A stretch of 64,000 nt of DNA, taken from assembly GCA_002973635.1 (NCBI GenBank), contig CP027224.1, positions 4,288,501 to 4,352,500 on the forward strand, in the 5' to 3' direction. Below the pieces are notes generated by a model. That model saw only the letters and a list, made by a program, of their open reading frames with translations. It did not search any database and was not told where the DNA came from. Numbering within the stretch: position 1 is the stretch's first letter; each line of letters opens with the position of its first letter. Of the stretch, positions 19,113-27,800 are shown one piece after another. Both the position numbers and the translations under genes were made by a program. Origin of the DNA: Lysinibacillus sp. B2A1 (GTDB lineage: Bacteria; Bacillota; Bacilli; Bacillales_A; Planococcaceae).

Positions 19113-19521
19113 TGTCATTATACAATTTACAGCAAAAATTGTATTCTTCATTATTTTCTTCTTTTCCATTCATATTTTTCTGGCTGGTCATTATACACCA
19201 GGAGGAGGTTTCGTTGGTGGACTTCTAACATCTAGTGCCGTCGTACTCCTAGTCCTTGCCTTTGATTTAAATACAGTTCGCCATGTTTTACCCATTAATT
19301 ATACGTATTTAACAGCAATTGGCTTGTTATTAGCCCTTGCAACTGCTGCTTTCCCAATGTTTGTTGGCAAGCCATTTTTCACACATTTTTTTGATTATTT
19401 CAATTTACCGCTTCTTGGCAAACAGTCACTCCACACGGCTATGCTTTTTGATAGTGGTGTCTATTTGGTTGTTGTCGGCGTTACGATGACCATTATTCAA
19501 ACAATTGGGGAGGATGAATAA
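19099..19521 (+). CDS. mrpB: Mrp antiporter subunit B
   Basis: A 140-residue membrane subunit with four helices; HYTPGGGFVGGLLTSSAVVL is the family hallmark. Its ATG follows aaaggag and lies 14 bases inside the end of mrpA, so translation is coupled. MrpB is needed for assembly of the antiporter with MrpA, C and D. Confidence 0.96.
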   Translation: MKTNDVIIQFTAKIVFFIIFFFSIHIFLAGHYTPGGGFVGGLLTSSAVVLLVLAFDLNTVRHVLPINYTYLTAIGLLLALATAAFPMFVGKPFFTHFFDYFNLPLLGKQSLHTAMLFDSGVYLVVVGVTMTIIQTIGEDE

Positions 19522-19862
19522 TGGAGATAATTATGGCCTTTGTCATAGGCTTTCTGTTTATGGCAGCGATTTATTTAATCTTATCCAAAAGCTTATTGCG
19601 TATCATCATAGGCACTGGCCTTTTAAGCCACGGTGCGCATCTGCTTATTTTAACAATGGGCGGACTTGGAGGAGAAGCACCTCCTGTATTAAAGGAAGGA
19701 GCGAAAACATTTGCAGACCCATTACCTCAAGCACTCATTTTAACAGCGATTGTTATTAGCTTTGGGGTAACAGCATTTTTCCTGGTACTTGCCTATCGTT
19801 CCTATCAGGAGCTTGAAACAGATGATATTAGCTTAATGAAAGGAAGTGATGAGGATGAATAA
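19521..19862 (+). CDS. mrpC: Mrp antiporter subunit C
   Basis: A 113-residue NuoK-like subunit with three helices (AFVIGFLFMAAIYLILSKSL, then GTGLLSHGAHLLILTMGG and ALILTAIVISFGVTAFFLVL). The start ATG overlaps the mrpB stop as TAATG, with a ggggagg site. Part of the coupled mrp operon. Confidence 0.96.
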   Translation: MEIIMAFVIGFLFMAAIYLILSKSLLRIIIGTGLLSHGAHLLILTMGGLGGEAPPVLKEGAKTFADPLPQALILTAIVISFGVTAFFLVLAYRSYQELETDDISLMKGSDEDE

Positions 19863-21342
19863 CTTCCTTCTACTGCCCATTATCATTCCTTTCTTCTTCG
19901 GCATGATTTTAATGTTCGGGCAAAAAAACCTAAAATATCAGCGAACATTTTCATTACTTGGTATAGGGATTGCACTTATATCAGCCATTTCACTGCTTAT
20001 AAAAGTTAAAAATGATGGCATACAAAAGGTAACATTCGGCAACTGGCCAGTGCCATTTGGCATTACGATGGTGTCTGATATGGTATCAGTATTACTTGTT
20101 ACAACTACACTATTAATTGCATTTTTTGTAGTTTGGTATGGCTTTGGCTCCATCACAAAGGAGCGAGAACGGTTCTTCTATTACCCAGGAATCATGTTTA
20201 TATTAACCGGGGTGAATGGAGCATTTACTACAGGCGATATTTTCAACCTTTTCGTATTCTTTGAGGTATTGTTAATGGCTTCATACCTACTTATCGTTTT
20301 AGGAGGAGAAAAGGGACAACTTAAAGGGTCAATTAAATATATTTTAATCAATGTGATTTCTTCAGCATTATTTGTCATAACAGTTGCCTTCCTCTACTCT
20401 GTAGTTGGAACCTTAAATATGGCAGATATCGCGGTAAAAATAGCTGAAGTCAATCAACCTGGGATTGTTACGGTTATAGCTGTTCTGTTTTTAATGGTAT
20501 TTGGTTTAAAAGCGGCCATTTTCCCACTCTACTTCTGGCTTCCAACCTCTTATGCGTCAGCGCCAATACCAGTGCTAACACTATTTGGGGCATTATTAAC
20601 AAAGGTCGGTATTTATGCCATTACGCGGACATATACGCTGTTCTTTGTACATGATTTATCCTATACACATGACTTACTAATGGCTCTTGCTATTGCAACT
20701 ATAATAGCGGGCTGTATTGGAGCACTTGCCTACTTTGATATGAAGCTTATTATCATTTATAACATTGTTATCGCAGTAGGCGTTATTTTATTTGGTGTCT
20801 CTCAAATGAACGAAGTTTCCTTAAAAGGAGCCATGTTTTATTTAGTGCATGATATGCTGATTAAAGCAGCCCTCTTTATGCTAATCGGTATTATCATCTA
20901 TATTACGGGTACATCTGATTTACGAAAAATGGGTGGCCTTATGAAAAAATATCCTGCTCTCGGCTGGTTTTATTTAATTGCGGCATTTGGCTTAGCAGGA
21001 ATTCCACCACTTAGTGGATTTGTCGGAAAGCTTCTTATTGCTCAAGGTGGCTTTGAGGCTGGCAGTATGTGGAGTAGTATTTTTATATTAGCTTCATCAC
21101 TTCTCGTATTATTATCTGTGATTCGTATTTTCCTTTATGCCTTCTGGGGTGAAGAAAAAGCAACCACAGGTAAGGTCGATAAAAAAGTCTACCAAACACT
21201 ATTTGTGCCTACTGTTCTTTTAGTGCTAATTACTGTAGCCTATGGTGTGGGAACTGAGTGGATTACACCATTTATGGATGATGCGGCAAAACTATTACAT
21301 GATCCATCTATCTATATAGATGCTGTTATGAAGGAGGATTAA
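19855..21342 (+). CDS. mrpD: Mrp antiporter subunit D
   Basis: A NuoN/NuoM-like proton channel subunit of 495 residues with about 14 helices. Seen: DIFNLFVFFEVLLMASYLL with the conserved glutamate, FGLKAAIFPLYFWLPTSYA, FYLVHDMLIKAALFMLIGI and GIPPLSGFVGKLLIAQGG. The start chosen is the ATG at 19855 (MNNFLLLPI), 8 bases inside mrpC and correctly spaced from aaaggaag. Possible in-frame starts at 19846 and 19849 lie too close to that site. Confidence 0.96.
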   Translation: MNNFLLLPIIIPFFFGMILMFGQKNLKYQRTFSLLGIGIALISAISLLIKVKNDGIQKVTFGNWPVPFGITMVSDMVSVLLVTTTLLIAFFVVWYGFGSITKERERFFYYPGIMFILTGVNGAFTTGDIFNLFVFFEVLLMASYLLIVLGGEKGQLKGSIKYILINVISSALFVITVAFLYSVVGTLNMADIAVKIAEVNQPGIVTVIAVLFLMVFGLKAAIFPLYFWLPTSYASAPIPVLTLFGALLTKVGIYAITRTYTLFFVHDLSYTHDLLMALAIATIIAGCIGALAYFDMKLIIIYNIVIAVGVILFGVSQMNEVSLKGAMFYLVHDMLIKAALFMLIGIIIYITGTSDLRKMGGLMKKYPALGWFYLIAAFGLAGIPPLSGFVGKLLIAQGGFEAGSMWSSIFILASSLLVLLSVIRIFLYAFWGEEKATTGKVDKKVYQTLFVPTVLLVLITVAYGVGTEWITPFMDDAAKLLHDPSIYIDAVMKED

Positions 21343-21346
21343 AGCT

Positions 21347-21826
21347 ATGGCATTTCAAATTATTTTAAATTTTGTACTTGCCTTCGTCTGGATGTTCCTT
21401 TCTTCAAATTACACAGTAACGGGCTTTATTGTTGGTTTCCTTCTTGGTATTCTACTGCTTATTATGATGCGGAGATTTTTTACAACACGTCTCTATGTCT
21501 ACCGTATTTGGGCAATTATTAAACTGACTTTACTGTTTTTAAAGGAATTAGTATTGGCAAATATACAAGTTCTTCAAGTAGTATTAAAGCCTAAATTGGA
21601 TATGCAACCAGCATTCTTTGCTTATCCTACTGTTCTAAAGCAAGAATGGGAAATTACCCTATTATCAAGTCTTATTACCTTAACACCAGGTACAGTAGTT
21701 GTTCATGTATCTGATGATGCGAAAACATTATATGTACATGCAATCGATATTAGTGATGTCGATGAAGCAATTGCAGCAATTCGAGATTCTTTTGAGAAAG
21801 CGATATTGGAGGTGAGTAAATCATGA
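21347..21826 (+). CDS. mrpE: Mrp antiporter subunit E
   Basis: A 159-residue subunit with two N-terminal helices (FVLAFVWMFLSSNYTVTGFI, then LLLIMMRRFF) and a soluble C-terminal half containing LSSLITLTPGTVVVHVSDD, the family motif. The ATG follows aaggagg, 4 bases after mrpD, and its end overlaps mrpF by 4 bases (ATGA). Confidence 0.95.
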   Translation: MAFQIILNFVLAFVWMFLSSNYTVTGFIVGFLLGILLLIMMRRFFTTRLYVYRIWAIIKLTLLFLKELVLANIQVLQVVLKPKLDMQPAFFAYPTVLKQEWEITLLSSLITLTPGTVVVHVSDDAKTLYVHAIDISDVDEAIAAIRDSFEKAILEVSKS

Positions 21827-22104
21827 CAACGTTTATTATAGCTGCGATTGTAGTGATTTGCTTATCAATGGTAGCCGTTATTTATCGAATGGTTAAAGGT
21901 CCTTCTGCATCCGACCGCGTTGTCGCTTTGGATTCATTAGGTGTGTCCCTCATTTCGTTAATTGGGTTATTCTCCATATTAGTGGAGACAAGCTTCTTCC
22001 TTGAGATTATATTATTGTTAGCGATTTTATCATTTATCGGTACAGTAGCTTTCTCTAAATTTATTGAGAAAGGAGATATTATTAAACGTGACAATTCTCG
22101 CTAA
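21823..22104 (+). CDS. mrpF: Mrp antiporter subunit F
   Basis: A 93-residue subunit with three helices; YRMVKGPSASDRVVALDSLG is the MrpF signature. The start is in the ATGA overlap with mrpE, with a ggaggtg site just upstream. In B. subtilis the subunit has also been linked to bile-acid/cholate resistance (recalled). Confidence 0.95.
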   Translation: MTTFIIAAIVVICLSMVAVIYRMVKGPSASDRVVALDSLGVSLISLIGLFSILVETSFFLEIILLLAILSFIGTVAFSKFIEKGDIIKRDNSR

Positions 22105-22456
22105 TAGTTTAGTTATCTTTTTTATTTCTGTCGGGGTGCTATTTATTGTCGTGACAGCCATTGGTCTTATTCGCTTACCTGATTTGTACACTCGGGCTCA
22201 CGCTGCCTCAAAGAGTGCAACATTAGGTGTCATGTGTATACTGATTGGCGTATTCTTTCACTTTTGGCTGATCGAGGACCACTTTAATCCCCGTATTTTG
22301 CTCGGCATTTTGTTTCTATTTATCACTGGACCTGTAGGAGGTCATATTATGACTCGCTCCTCGTACATCGCTGGTGTAAAGCCCTGGAAAGGCACTGTCC
22401 GCGATGAGCTTGGACCAGAAATTGAACGCATGAAAAAGGAACAAGGCTTAAAATAA
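22088..22456 (+). CDS. mrpG: Mrp antiporter subunit G
   Basis: The last subunit, about 122 residues, with three helices and the MrpG motif GLIRLPDLYTRAHAASKSAT. I set the start at the GTG at 22088 (VTILANSLVIF), which overlaps mrpF by 17 bases. The aaaggag site is about 12 bases away, rather long. The frame is open further upstream but without a better start. A terminator follows at once. Confidence 0.92.
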   Translation: MTILANSLVIFFISVGVLFIVVTAIGLIRLPDLYTRAHAASKSATLGVMCILIGVFFHFWLIEDHFNPRILLGILFLFITGPVGGHIMTRSSYIAGVKPWKGTVRDELGPEIERMKKEQGLK

Positions 22457-22463
22457 AAAGATA

Positions 22464-22501
22464 GGCCAATGAAATCGTCTAGACTTCATTGGCCATTTTT
22501 T
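22464..22501 (+). terminator. mrp operon terminator
   Basis: A 10-bp stem GGCCAATGAA / TTCATTGGCC followed by ATTTTTT, 7 bases after the mrpG stop. Confidence 0.9.
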
Positions 22502-22970
22502 AATTATTTGATAGCATAAAAAACTCTCTCTCTAAGCCGACACCTTCCCAGAATTCGAGTGCTAGGTCATTTTCTAAATCTACATAAACATTAACGACAG
22601 AAGTATCATGCTTTTCATTAAACCAATTTACCAATTCATCTACAAGACGTTTAGCAATCTTCTGTCGTCTATATGCTGGTAAGACATAGATCTCATCAAT
22701 TTGTCCATAAATCGTATCATACATTAATTCCTTTTTTATGGAAGCCAATCCGAAGCCTATAATTTGATGGTTTTCATTAGTTGCAATATAAATAGCCCCA
22801 TATTGTGATTGCAAATATTGTTCTAATTGATTTAGAATAGCCTCTCTATCACTCTTCTCTAACTCACAATCTGCCGTTTCTTTCGCATTTTCATTCCATA
22901 GCTCCAATATTTCATTTCCTATTTTTTGATTCATACTATCCTTTGTTAGTAACTGAATATGTATGCTCAT
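22500..22970 (-). CDS. GNAT family N-acetyltransferase
   Basis: A cytosolic GCN5-related acetyltransferase of about 156 residues. The acetyl-CoA site is YVLPAYRRQKIAKRLVDELV, the R-x-x-K-I-A version of the family's Q/RxxGxG/A loop. EFWEGVGLEREFFML at the end is also typical. It resembles the aminoglycoside 6'-acetyltransferase-like subgroup, but the substrate is unknown. The start chosen is the ATG at 22970 after ggag; an in-frame ATG at 22979 lies inside that site. It is convergent with mrpG. Confidence 0.85.
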   Translation of the reverse strand: MSIHIQLLTKDSMNQKIGNEILELWNENAKETADCELEKSDREAILNQLEQYLQSQYGAIYIATNENHQIIGFGLASIKKELMYDTIYGQIDEIYVLPAYRRQKIAKRLVDELVNWFNEKHDTSVVNVYVDLENDLALEFWEGVGLEREFFMLSNN

Positions 22971-23043
22971 TCTAAACAACTCCTATACCATTTGATCAAT
23001 CTATCATCTCACAACAAATGGTATTACTCTAATAAAAACCCAT

Positions 23044-23082
23044 AAAAGAATCTGCCTCCTCTTTGTAAGCAGATTCTTTTAA
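23044..23082. terminator. Terminator after cysC
   Basis: A 12-bp perfect stem AAAAGAATCTGC / GCAGATTCTTTT, 4 bases beyond the cysC stop. It closes the cysH-cysP-sat-cysC transcription unit. Confidence 0.9.
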
Positions 23083-23085
23083 AAA

Positions 23086-23679
23086 TTAGATATATCCGTT
23101 TGAAGTTAAAATTTCTGTAAGTTGGTCAACACATTCCTCAATGCAATAATGCTCTGTATCTAAAATAATCTCGGGATTTTCCGGCTCTTCATAGGGCGCA
23201 CTAATCCCTGTAAAGTTTGGAATTTCAGCATTGCGTGCTTTCTTATAAAGTCCCTTTGGATCACGCTGTTCACATGTTTCTACAGAGCATCTCACATAGA
23301 CTTCTATAAATTCTCCCTCCTCTACGAGCGCTCGTACAACTTGACGATCCTCTCTATACGGAGATATAAAAGCTGTTAAAACAATTTGACCATTTTCCAC
23401 AAAGAGCTTCGAAACTTCGCCAATGCGTCGAATATTTTCCTTTCGTCCTGCTTCATCAAATCCTAAATCCTTATTCAAGCCATGACGAACATTATCACCA
23501 TCCAGGACAAAGGCTTGATTACAACGGTCAAAAAGTCGACGTGCGAAGGCATTTGCTACAGAAGATTTTCCAGAGGCAGATAAGCCCGTGAACCATAAAA
23601 TAAAGCTTTGATGCTTGTTTTGTGTGCGACGCTCCTCTTTCGTAATGGAAGCTTCATGCCAAACAATATTGGAACTCAT
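23086..23679 (-). CDS. cysC: Adenylylsulfate (APS) kinase
   Basis: Phosphorylates APS to PAPS with ATP in the cytosol. It has 197 residues, the normal length. The P-loop is [15 protein letters not shown] (about 32-39), then [16 protein letters not shown] and the FISPYREDR and [17 protein letters not shown] segments. The start codon sits in an ATGA overlap with the end of sat, so the two activation enzymes are coupled. A second APS/PAPS pathway gene, cysH, begins the same cluster. Confidence 0.96.
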   Translation of the reverse strand: MSSNIVWHEASITKEERRTQNKHQSFILWFTGLSASGKSSVANAFARRLFDRCNQAFVLDGDNVRHGLNKDLGFDEAGRKENIRRIGEVSKLFVENGQIVLTAFISPYREDRQVVRALVEEGEFIEVYVRCSVETCEQRDPKGLYKKARNAEIPNFTGISAPYEEPENPEIILDTEHYCIEECVDQLTEILTSNGYI

Positions 23680-24815
23680 TTTAAAACCTCCTTACGCATG
23701 CCTTTAATCAGAACATCCACTACCTCTTTACGACTAAACGTATTTGGTGGCACTTCACCATTACGTAGCATTTCACGAACCTTTGTACCCGATAAAATCA
23801 CATGTGCTGTACTATCATGCGGACACGTTTTAGTTGTTGCCATCCCCTCACAATTGTTGCAATAGAAGCTATGCTCAAATTTTAGTGGAACTATACCTAA
23901 TTCATCTTCCGTAAATTGTTCAAATATTTTTTGTGCATCATATGTGCCATAGTAATCACCAACACCTGCATGATCACGCCCAACGATAAAGTGCGTACAG
24001 CCATAATTTTTCCTTACAAGTGCATGGAAGATGGCTTCTTTTGGTCCTGCATAGCGCATGGCAGCTGGGAACACGCCCAATTGCACACGATTTTCTGGAT
24101 AATAATTTTGCAGTAAAACTTCGTAACTTTCCATGCGAATTGCCGCTGACACATCGTCTGATTTTGTTTCCCCGACAAGTGGGTTCAAAAATAGTCCATC
24201 AATCGTTTCTAATGCAGCCTTTTGAATATATTCATGTGCTCGATGCACAGGGTTACGTGTTTGGAAACCGACAATCGTTTTCCAGCCTTTGTCTGCAAAC
24301 AACTGACGCGTCTCAATCGGATCAAAGGAATACGCAGGAAACTTTTGTTCAATGCGTTTAGTTAATGTAATTTTACCACCCACATAAATACTTGGGCGTT
24401 CATGCAGTTTCTTCACACCGGGATGCTCTAAATCCTCTGTGCCATATACTAGTAACGCCTCTTTTCTTTTATTGGGCTCATAAATATCAGCCACCTCAAT
24501 CACACCATAAACTTCATTAGCATAAACCAGCTTTGCCTCATCTCCAGGCTGTAAAGTTATTGCAACTTCCTTTGTTACTGGTAGTGTAATCGGAATACTC
24601 CATACCGCACCAGATGCTAGACGTGTATGTTCCACAACAGATTCATAATCTTCCTTGATTAAAAATCCTTCAATTGGACTGTAACCACCTATTGCAATTA
24701 GCTCCAAATCACTTAGAGAAATGACATCAAGCTCTATTGCTTTATTTATATTCGTCACATCTTTCTCAGGATTAAAAGCTTGCACTAATTGGCCGCCATG
24801 TGGTTGTAAACTCAT
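23676..24815 (-). CDS. sat: Sulfate adenylyltransferase (ATP sulfurylase)
   Basis: Makes APS from sulfate and ATP. It has 379 residues, as in B. subtilis Sat. Active-site motifs are present: [14 protein letters not shown] (the QTRN and HRAH segments) and [19 protein letters not shown], with GRDHAGVG. A cysteine cluster near the end ([16 protein letters not shown]) is typical of bacterial homodimeric forms. The ATG at 24815 follows aggagg. The gene is separated from cysP by a 41-bp tandem-repeat array of about 590 bp that lies in the presumed operon path. Confidence 0.96.
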   Translation of the reverse strand: MSLQPHGGQLVQAFNPEKDVTNINKAIELDVISLSDLELIAIGGYSPIEGFLIKEDYESVVEHTRLASGAVWSIPITLPVTKEVAITLQPGDEAKLVYANEVYGVIEVADIYEPNKRKEALLVYGTEDLEHPGVKKLHERPSIYVGGKITLTKRIEQKFPAYSFDPIETRQLFADKGWKTIVGFQTRNPVHRAHEYIQKAALETIDGLFLNPLVGETKSDDVSAAIRMESYEVLLQNYYPENRVQLGVFPAAMRYAGPKEAIFHALVRKNYGCTHFIVGRDHAGVGDYYGTYDAQKIFEQFTEDELGIVPLKFEHSFYCNNCEGMATTKTCPHDSTAHVILSGTKVREMLRNGEVPPNTFSRKEVVDVLIKGMRKEVLK

Positions 24816-24882
24816 AAAAAACTCCTCCTAATTTTATAAAAATACTATGTTATATAGTTTTATTGGGTAGTGATTTAGGTAT

Positions 24883-25470
24883 TTGATAAAGCTTCTGTTA
24901 TTTTTATCAGGTTTTGTCCTGTTTTGATCGGCTTCTTGTATTTTTGATCAGGTACCACTCCGTTTTGATCGGCTTCTCGTATTTTTGATCAGGCACCACT
25001 CTGTTTTGATCAGCTTCTCGTATTTTTGATCAGGTCTCACCCTGTTTTGATCGGCTTCTTGTATTTTTGATCAGGTACCACTCTGTTTTGATCGGCTTCT
25101 TGTATTTTTGATCAGGTACCACTCCGTTTTGATCAGCTTCTCGTATTTTTGATCAGGCACCACTCTGTTTTGATCAGCTTCTTGTATTTTGATCAGGTCA
25201 CACCCTGTTTTGATCGGCTTCTTGTATTTTTGATCAGGTCTCACCCTGTTTTGATCAGCTTCTCAGATTTTTGATCAGGTACCACTCTGTTTTGATCGGC
25301 TTCTCAGATTTTTGATCAGGTCTCACCCTGTTTTGATCAGCTTCTCAGATTTTTGATCAGGTACCACCCTGTTTCGATCAGCTTCTCGTATTTTGATCAG
25401 GCACCACTCTGTTTTGATCAGCTTCCTCTCTTATTTAATCAAGTACCACTCATCTTTAATCAGCTACCCT
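24883..25470. repeat. 41-bp tandem repeat array between cysP and sat
   Basis: About 12 near-perfect head-to-tail units of 41 bp (a few of 40) plus degenerate ends. Each unit reads roughly GTTTTGATCRGCTTCTYG, TATTTTTGATCAGG, then a variable 7-base block (TACCACT, CACCACT or TCTCACC). Two GATC tetramers, mostly in TGATCA or TGATCGG contexts, recur per unit. The order of variable blocks shows larger-scale duplication (units 5-7 repeat 1-3). Since 41 is not a multiple of three, and no spacer is unique, it is neither coding nor CRISPR. The flanking stretch to 25508 shows only decayed copies. Confidence 0.9.
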
Positions 25471-25508
25471 CCATTCCAATCGATCCCCCATCTTTTTGCC
25501 ACACCTAT

Positions 25509-26573
25509 TTAGATACCCTCCCCAGAGTCGTATATGGAACGTTCCTCTTCTCGCATTGTTCGCATTAAGCTTATGACACCTAGCGTTCCAACTATAATGC
25601 TTCCAATTAAAACGATGGCGTAGAGATCTTTCTCCAAGAATAGCTGCACTAAAAAATAAGAAATGGCTAACGAAAATATTGGGGATACAATCCAAATTCG
25701 AATGATTTTTCTAACAATTTGCTTATGCAAAATTTGTTTTCCGTTTTTCGCCATCCCCATGCCGATAATCGAAGAGGAAGTTACTTGTGTTAATGGTACT
25801 GGAAGCCCAAAAATAGAGCTAATACCAACAAGTAATGCACCTGTGCTGGAAATTAAAATACCTTCTGTTTTCTCGAAACGAACAATCTTCTTCCCATTTG
25901 TTTCGAGTACTCGTTTTCCAAGTAGAATGGCACCAAGCGCTACAAATGCCCCACCAAGCCAGATTCCACTTGTCACACTCATCATCCCTGCACCCACTAG
26001 TGGTCCAACTGCATTCGCTACATTATTCATCCCCGCTGAAAATGCTTCAAAAAATCCAGCTAGTACAAGGAGAATCGTTAATATCGGTCGATCCTTTAGC
26101 AAGCCCTTAATACGTAATTTATACAGCCACTTCCCAAAGACTAATGCAATGACAAATGCAATAATCGGAACAATCACCCAAAATGACATGATAACAAGCA
26201 ATGATTTTACATAAAGCACCTTATAAGCTATCCCTACACCTACAACAGCTCCTACTGTTACTTCACTTGTTGATAACGGGATACCTAAAAGATTTGCCAG
26301 AAAGAGCGAGCTTGTTGCAGAAATCAAAATAATAATAACAACCTTTACAGTGATGTACTCTTGTGGCATAATGCCTGAGCTAATCGTTTTTACTACCTCT
26401 CCACCACCAAGTACCGCCCCACTAAAAACACCTAAGGCGCAAATCAGCAAGGCTTGCCAGGCTTTGGGAATCGCCCCTGCACCGTAAGCAACTCCCATTG
26501 AAGCCGCTGCTCCACTAGCACCTATATTTAATGCAAAAAATAGACTAATCGCTATCGCAACATATTCAAGCAT
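25509..26573 (-). CDS. cysP: CysP-type sulfate permease (PiT family)
   Basis: A 354-residue membrane protein with about ten helices, in the inorganic phosphate transporter (PiT) fold. The signatures are GASGAAASMGVAYGAGAIPKA near the N-terminus and AFSAGMNNVANAVGPLVGAG mid-protein. B. subtilis CysP, a sulfate permease of this family, sits in the same cysH-cysP-sat-cysC order, so sulfate is the best assignment over phosphate. The ATG at 26573 follows aaaggag, 12 bases after cysH. Confidence 0.9.
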   Translation of the reverse strand: MLEYVAIAISLFFALNIGASGAAASMGVAYGAGAIPKAWQALLICALGVFSGAVLGGGEVVKTISSGIMPQEYITVKVVIIILISATSSLFLANLLGIPLSTSEVTVGAVVGVGIAYKVLYVKSLLVIMSFWVIVPIIAFVIALVFGKWLYKLRIKGLLKDRPILTILLVLAGFFEAFSAGMNNVANAVGPLVGAGMMSVTSGIWLGGAFVALGAILLGKRVLETNGKKIVRFEKTEGILISSTGALLVGISSIFGLPVPLTQVTSSSIIGMGMAKNGKQILHKQIVRKIIRIWIVSPIFSLAISYFLVQLFLEKDLYAIVLIGSIIVGTLGVISLMRTMREEERSIYDSGEGI

Positions 26574-26585
26574 GGCAAAGCTCCT

Positions 26586-27287
26586 TTATTCATGTAAACC
26601 ACACTCAGTTTTACCAGATCCTTGCCATCTACCTGAACGTAAATCATCCATCGTAAAGGCTGGCTTTGTGCAATGCTCACAGCCAATGCTTGGATAACCT
26701 GTGTCGTGCAGAGGATTATAAGGCAAATTATGCTTTGAAACATATCGCCAAACGTCCTTCCATGTCCAATGAATGAGTGGACAAATTTTAATTGATTTAA
26801 ATTTATCATCGAGATTGATAAAATTTGTGTTTTGACGAGTTGGCGATTGTTCACGACGCAAGCCTGAAATCCAAGCTTTTGCACCTGCTAATGATTGATG
26901 TAACGGTGTTATCTTTCGAATTTCACAGCATTTATTTGGATTAGACTTCCATAACTCTTCACCGTATTGCGCTGCTTGCTGTGCTAACGTAAGCGCTGGC
27001 TTTTTCATAATAATGTTTAACTGCGGATATTTCTCTTTCACTCGATCGATAGTTTCATAAGTTTCTTTAAAATGAACATCTGTATCTAAAAAAATAATGG
27101 TAGCGTCAGGCTTCACCTTTGAAATTAAATCGATTAAGACAATTCCCTCAATTCCAAAGCTACAAGCATAAACGATATCCTCTCCATACTCCGCATAACT
27201 CCACTGTAAAACCTCCAGCGCAGCCTTATAGGTTTCATCAATCTTAAAATCCAATGTTGGCTCATGCCAAGTTGCAAATGTTAACAT
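26586..27287 (-). CDS. cysH: APS/PAPS reductase
   Basis: Reduces phosphoadenylyl- or adenylylsulfate to sulfite with thioredoxin. It has 233 residues. Seen: [13 protein letters not shown] (nucleotide loop), TDVHFKETY, the cysteine pairs KCCEIRK and GCEHCTKP that bind a 4Fe-4S cluster, and the C-terminal catalytic KTECGLHE. The cluster cysteines point to the APS-using (or dual) type, as in Bacillus. The ATG at 27287 follows gggggat. Its leader carries a terminator shared in design with sbp and sumT. Confidence 0.95.
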   Translation of the reverse strand: MLTFATWHEPTLDFKIDETYKAALEVLQWSYAEYGEDIVYACSFGIEGIVLIDLISKVKPDATIIFLDTDVHFKETYETIDRVKEKYPQLNIIMKKPALTLAQQAAQYGEELWKSNPNKCCEIRKITPLHQSLAGAKAWISGLRREQSPTRQNTNFINLDDKFKSIKICPLIHWTWKDVWRYVSKHNLPYNPLHDTGYPSIGCEHCTKPAFTMDDLRSGRWQGSGKTECGLHE

Positions 27288-27305
27288 GTTATCCCCCTTA
27301 TAACG

Positions 27306-27478
27306 AAAAAAGACGCTCTAACAAAAGACATAGATATAACATGCCTCATTGCTAAAACGCCTCTAGTTTGACTAGCCAGCTCTTATATGATGATTGTTTA
27401 CTAGTATTTGCTACCTTGTTCACAATCATTTTTCTTATTACCAAATATATACTAAATTACACCTAGCAGTCAACTAGG
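27306..27478 (-). promoter_or_regulatory. cysH promoter, operator-like palindrome and sulfur attenuator leader
   Basis: Minus strand: a CCTAG-N7-CTAGG palindrome (27478-27462) centred on the -35 TTGACT (27473-27468), an 18-bp spacer and TATATT (27449-27444). The leader has a stem ATGATTGT (27429-27422) with ACAATCAT (27397-27390). It then reads GCTGG, CTAG-TCAAA-CTAG, AGGC (27380-27359). AGGC opens a 12-bp terminator stem (27362-27351 with 27322-27311, G-U pairs) followed by T6, 18 bases before the cysH start. Transcription should therefore be attenuated. Confidence 0.75.
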
Positions 27479-27633
27479 CTTTTCAAAAAAATAAATTATC
27501 TTTATTAACTTTTGTCCAACATATGGTAAACATAGCTGTTTTAATGATTTTTTTCACACTATTCCTGTGAAAGTTCAAACTACCTATTTTGATGAAGAGC
27601 CACTATTTTTTTAAAAATTAGCAATATTTTTAA

Positions 27634-27777
27634 TTCCTTGTTGACTAATAGGAAATATATGTTTAATGTATAACTAAGATTTGAACCAAACCAATAAAAA
27701 TGCTGATCAGAGGATCTGAAGGCCATCTACTTAGAACGAAATATTCCCGTTCTAAGAGATGGTCTTTTGCGTTTTTT
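27634..27777 (+). promoter_or_regulatory. sbp promoter and sulfur attenuator leader
   Basis: TTCCT-N11-AGGAA (27634-27654) surrounds the -35 TTGACT (27641-27646). A 17-bp spacer leads to TAATGT (27664-27669). The leader motif is GCTGA, TCAG-AGGAT-CTGA, AGGC (27702-27723). AGGC starts a terminator: AGGCCATCT (27720-27728) with AGATGGTCT (27757-27765), inner stem CTTAGAACG / CGTTCTAAG, then TTTTGCGTTTTTT. Same layout as the cysH and sumT leaders, but the small stem is TCAG/CTGA instead of CTAG/CTAG, a compensatory change. Confidence 0.8.
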
Positions 27778-27800
27778 GAGATCAAAAAGGAGCGATTTTA

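Noticed and set aside
24883..25470. CRISPR array
   Set aside because: Units follow each other every 41 bp with only short, recurring variable blocks; there are no unique spacers and no cas genes in the window.
24883..25470. Array as a decoy for the sulfur antiterminator
   Set aside because: Only an 8-base similarity (GCTGATCA) to the sbp leader; the AGGC part and the terminator stem are absent, so chance is the simpler explanation.
27306..27478. SAM (S-box) riboswitch upstream of cysH
   Set aside because: The conserved S-box core segments are absent and the leader instead shares the GCTGR-hairpin-AGGC plan with sbp and sumT.
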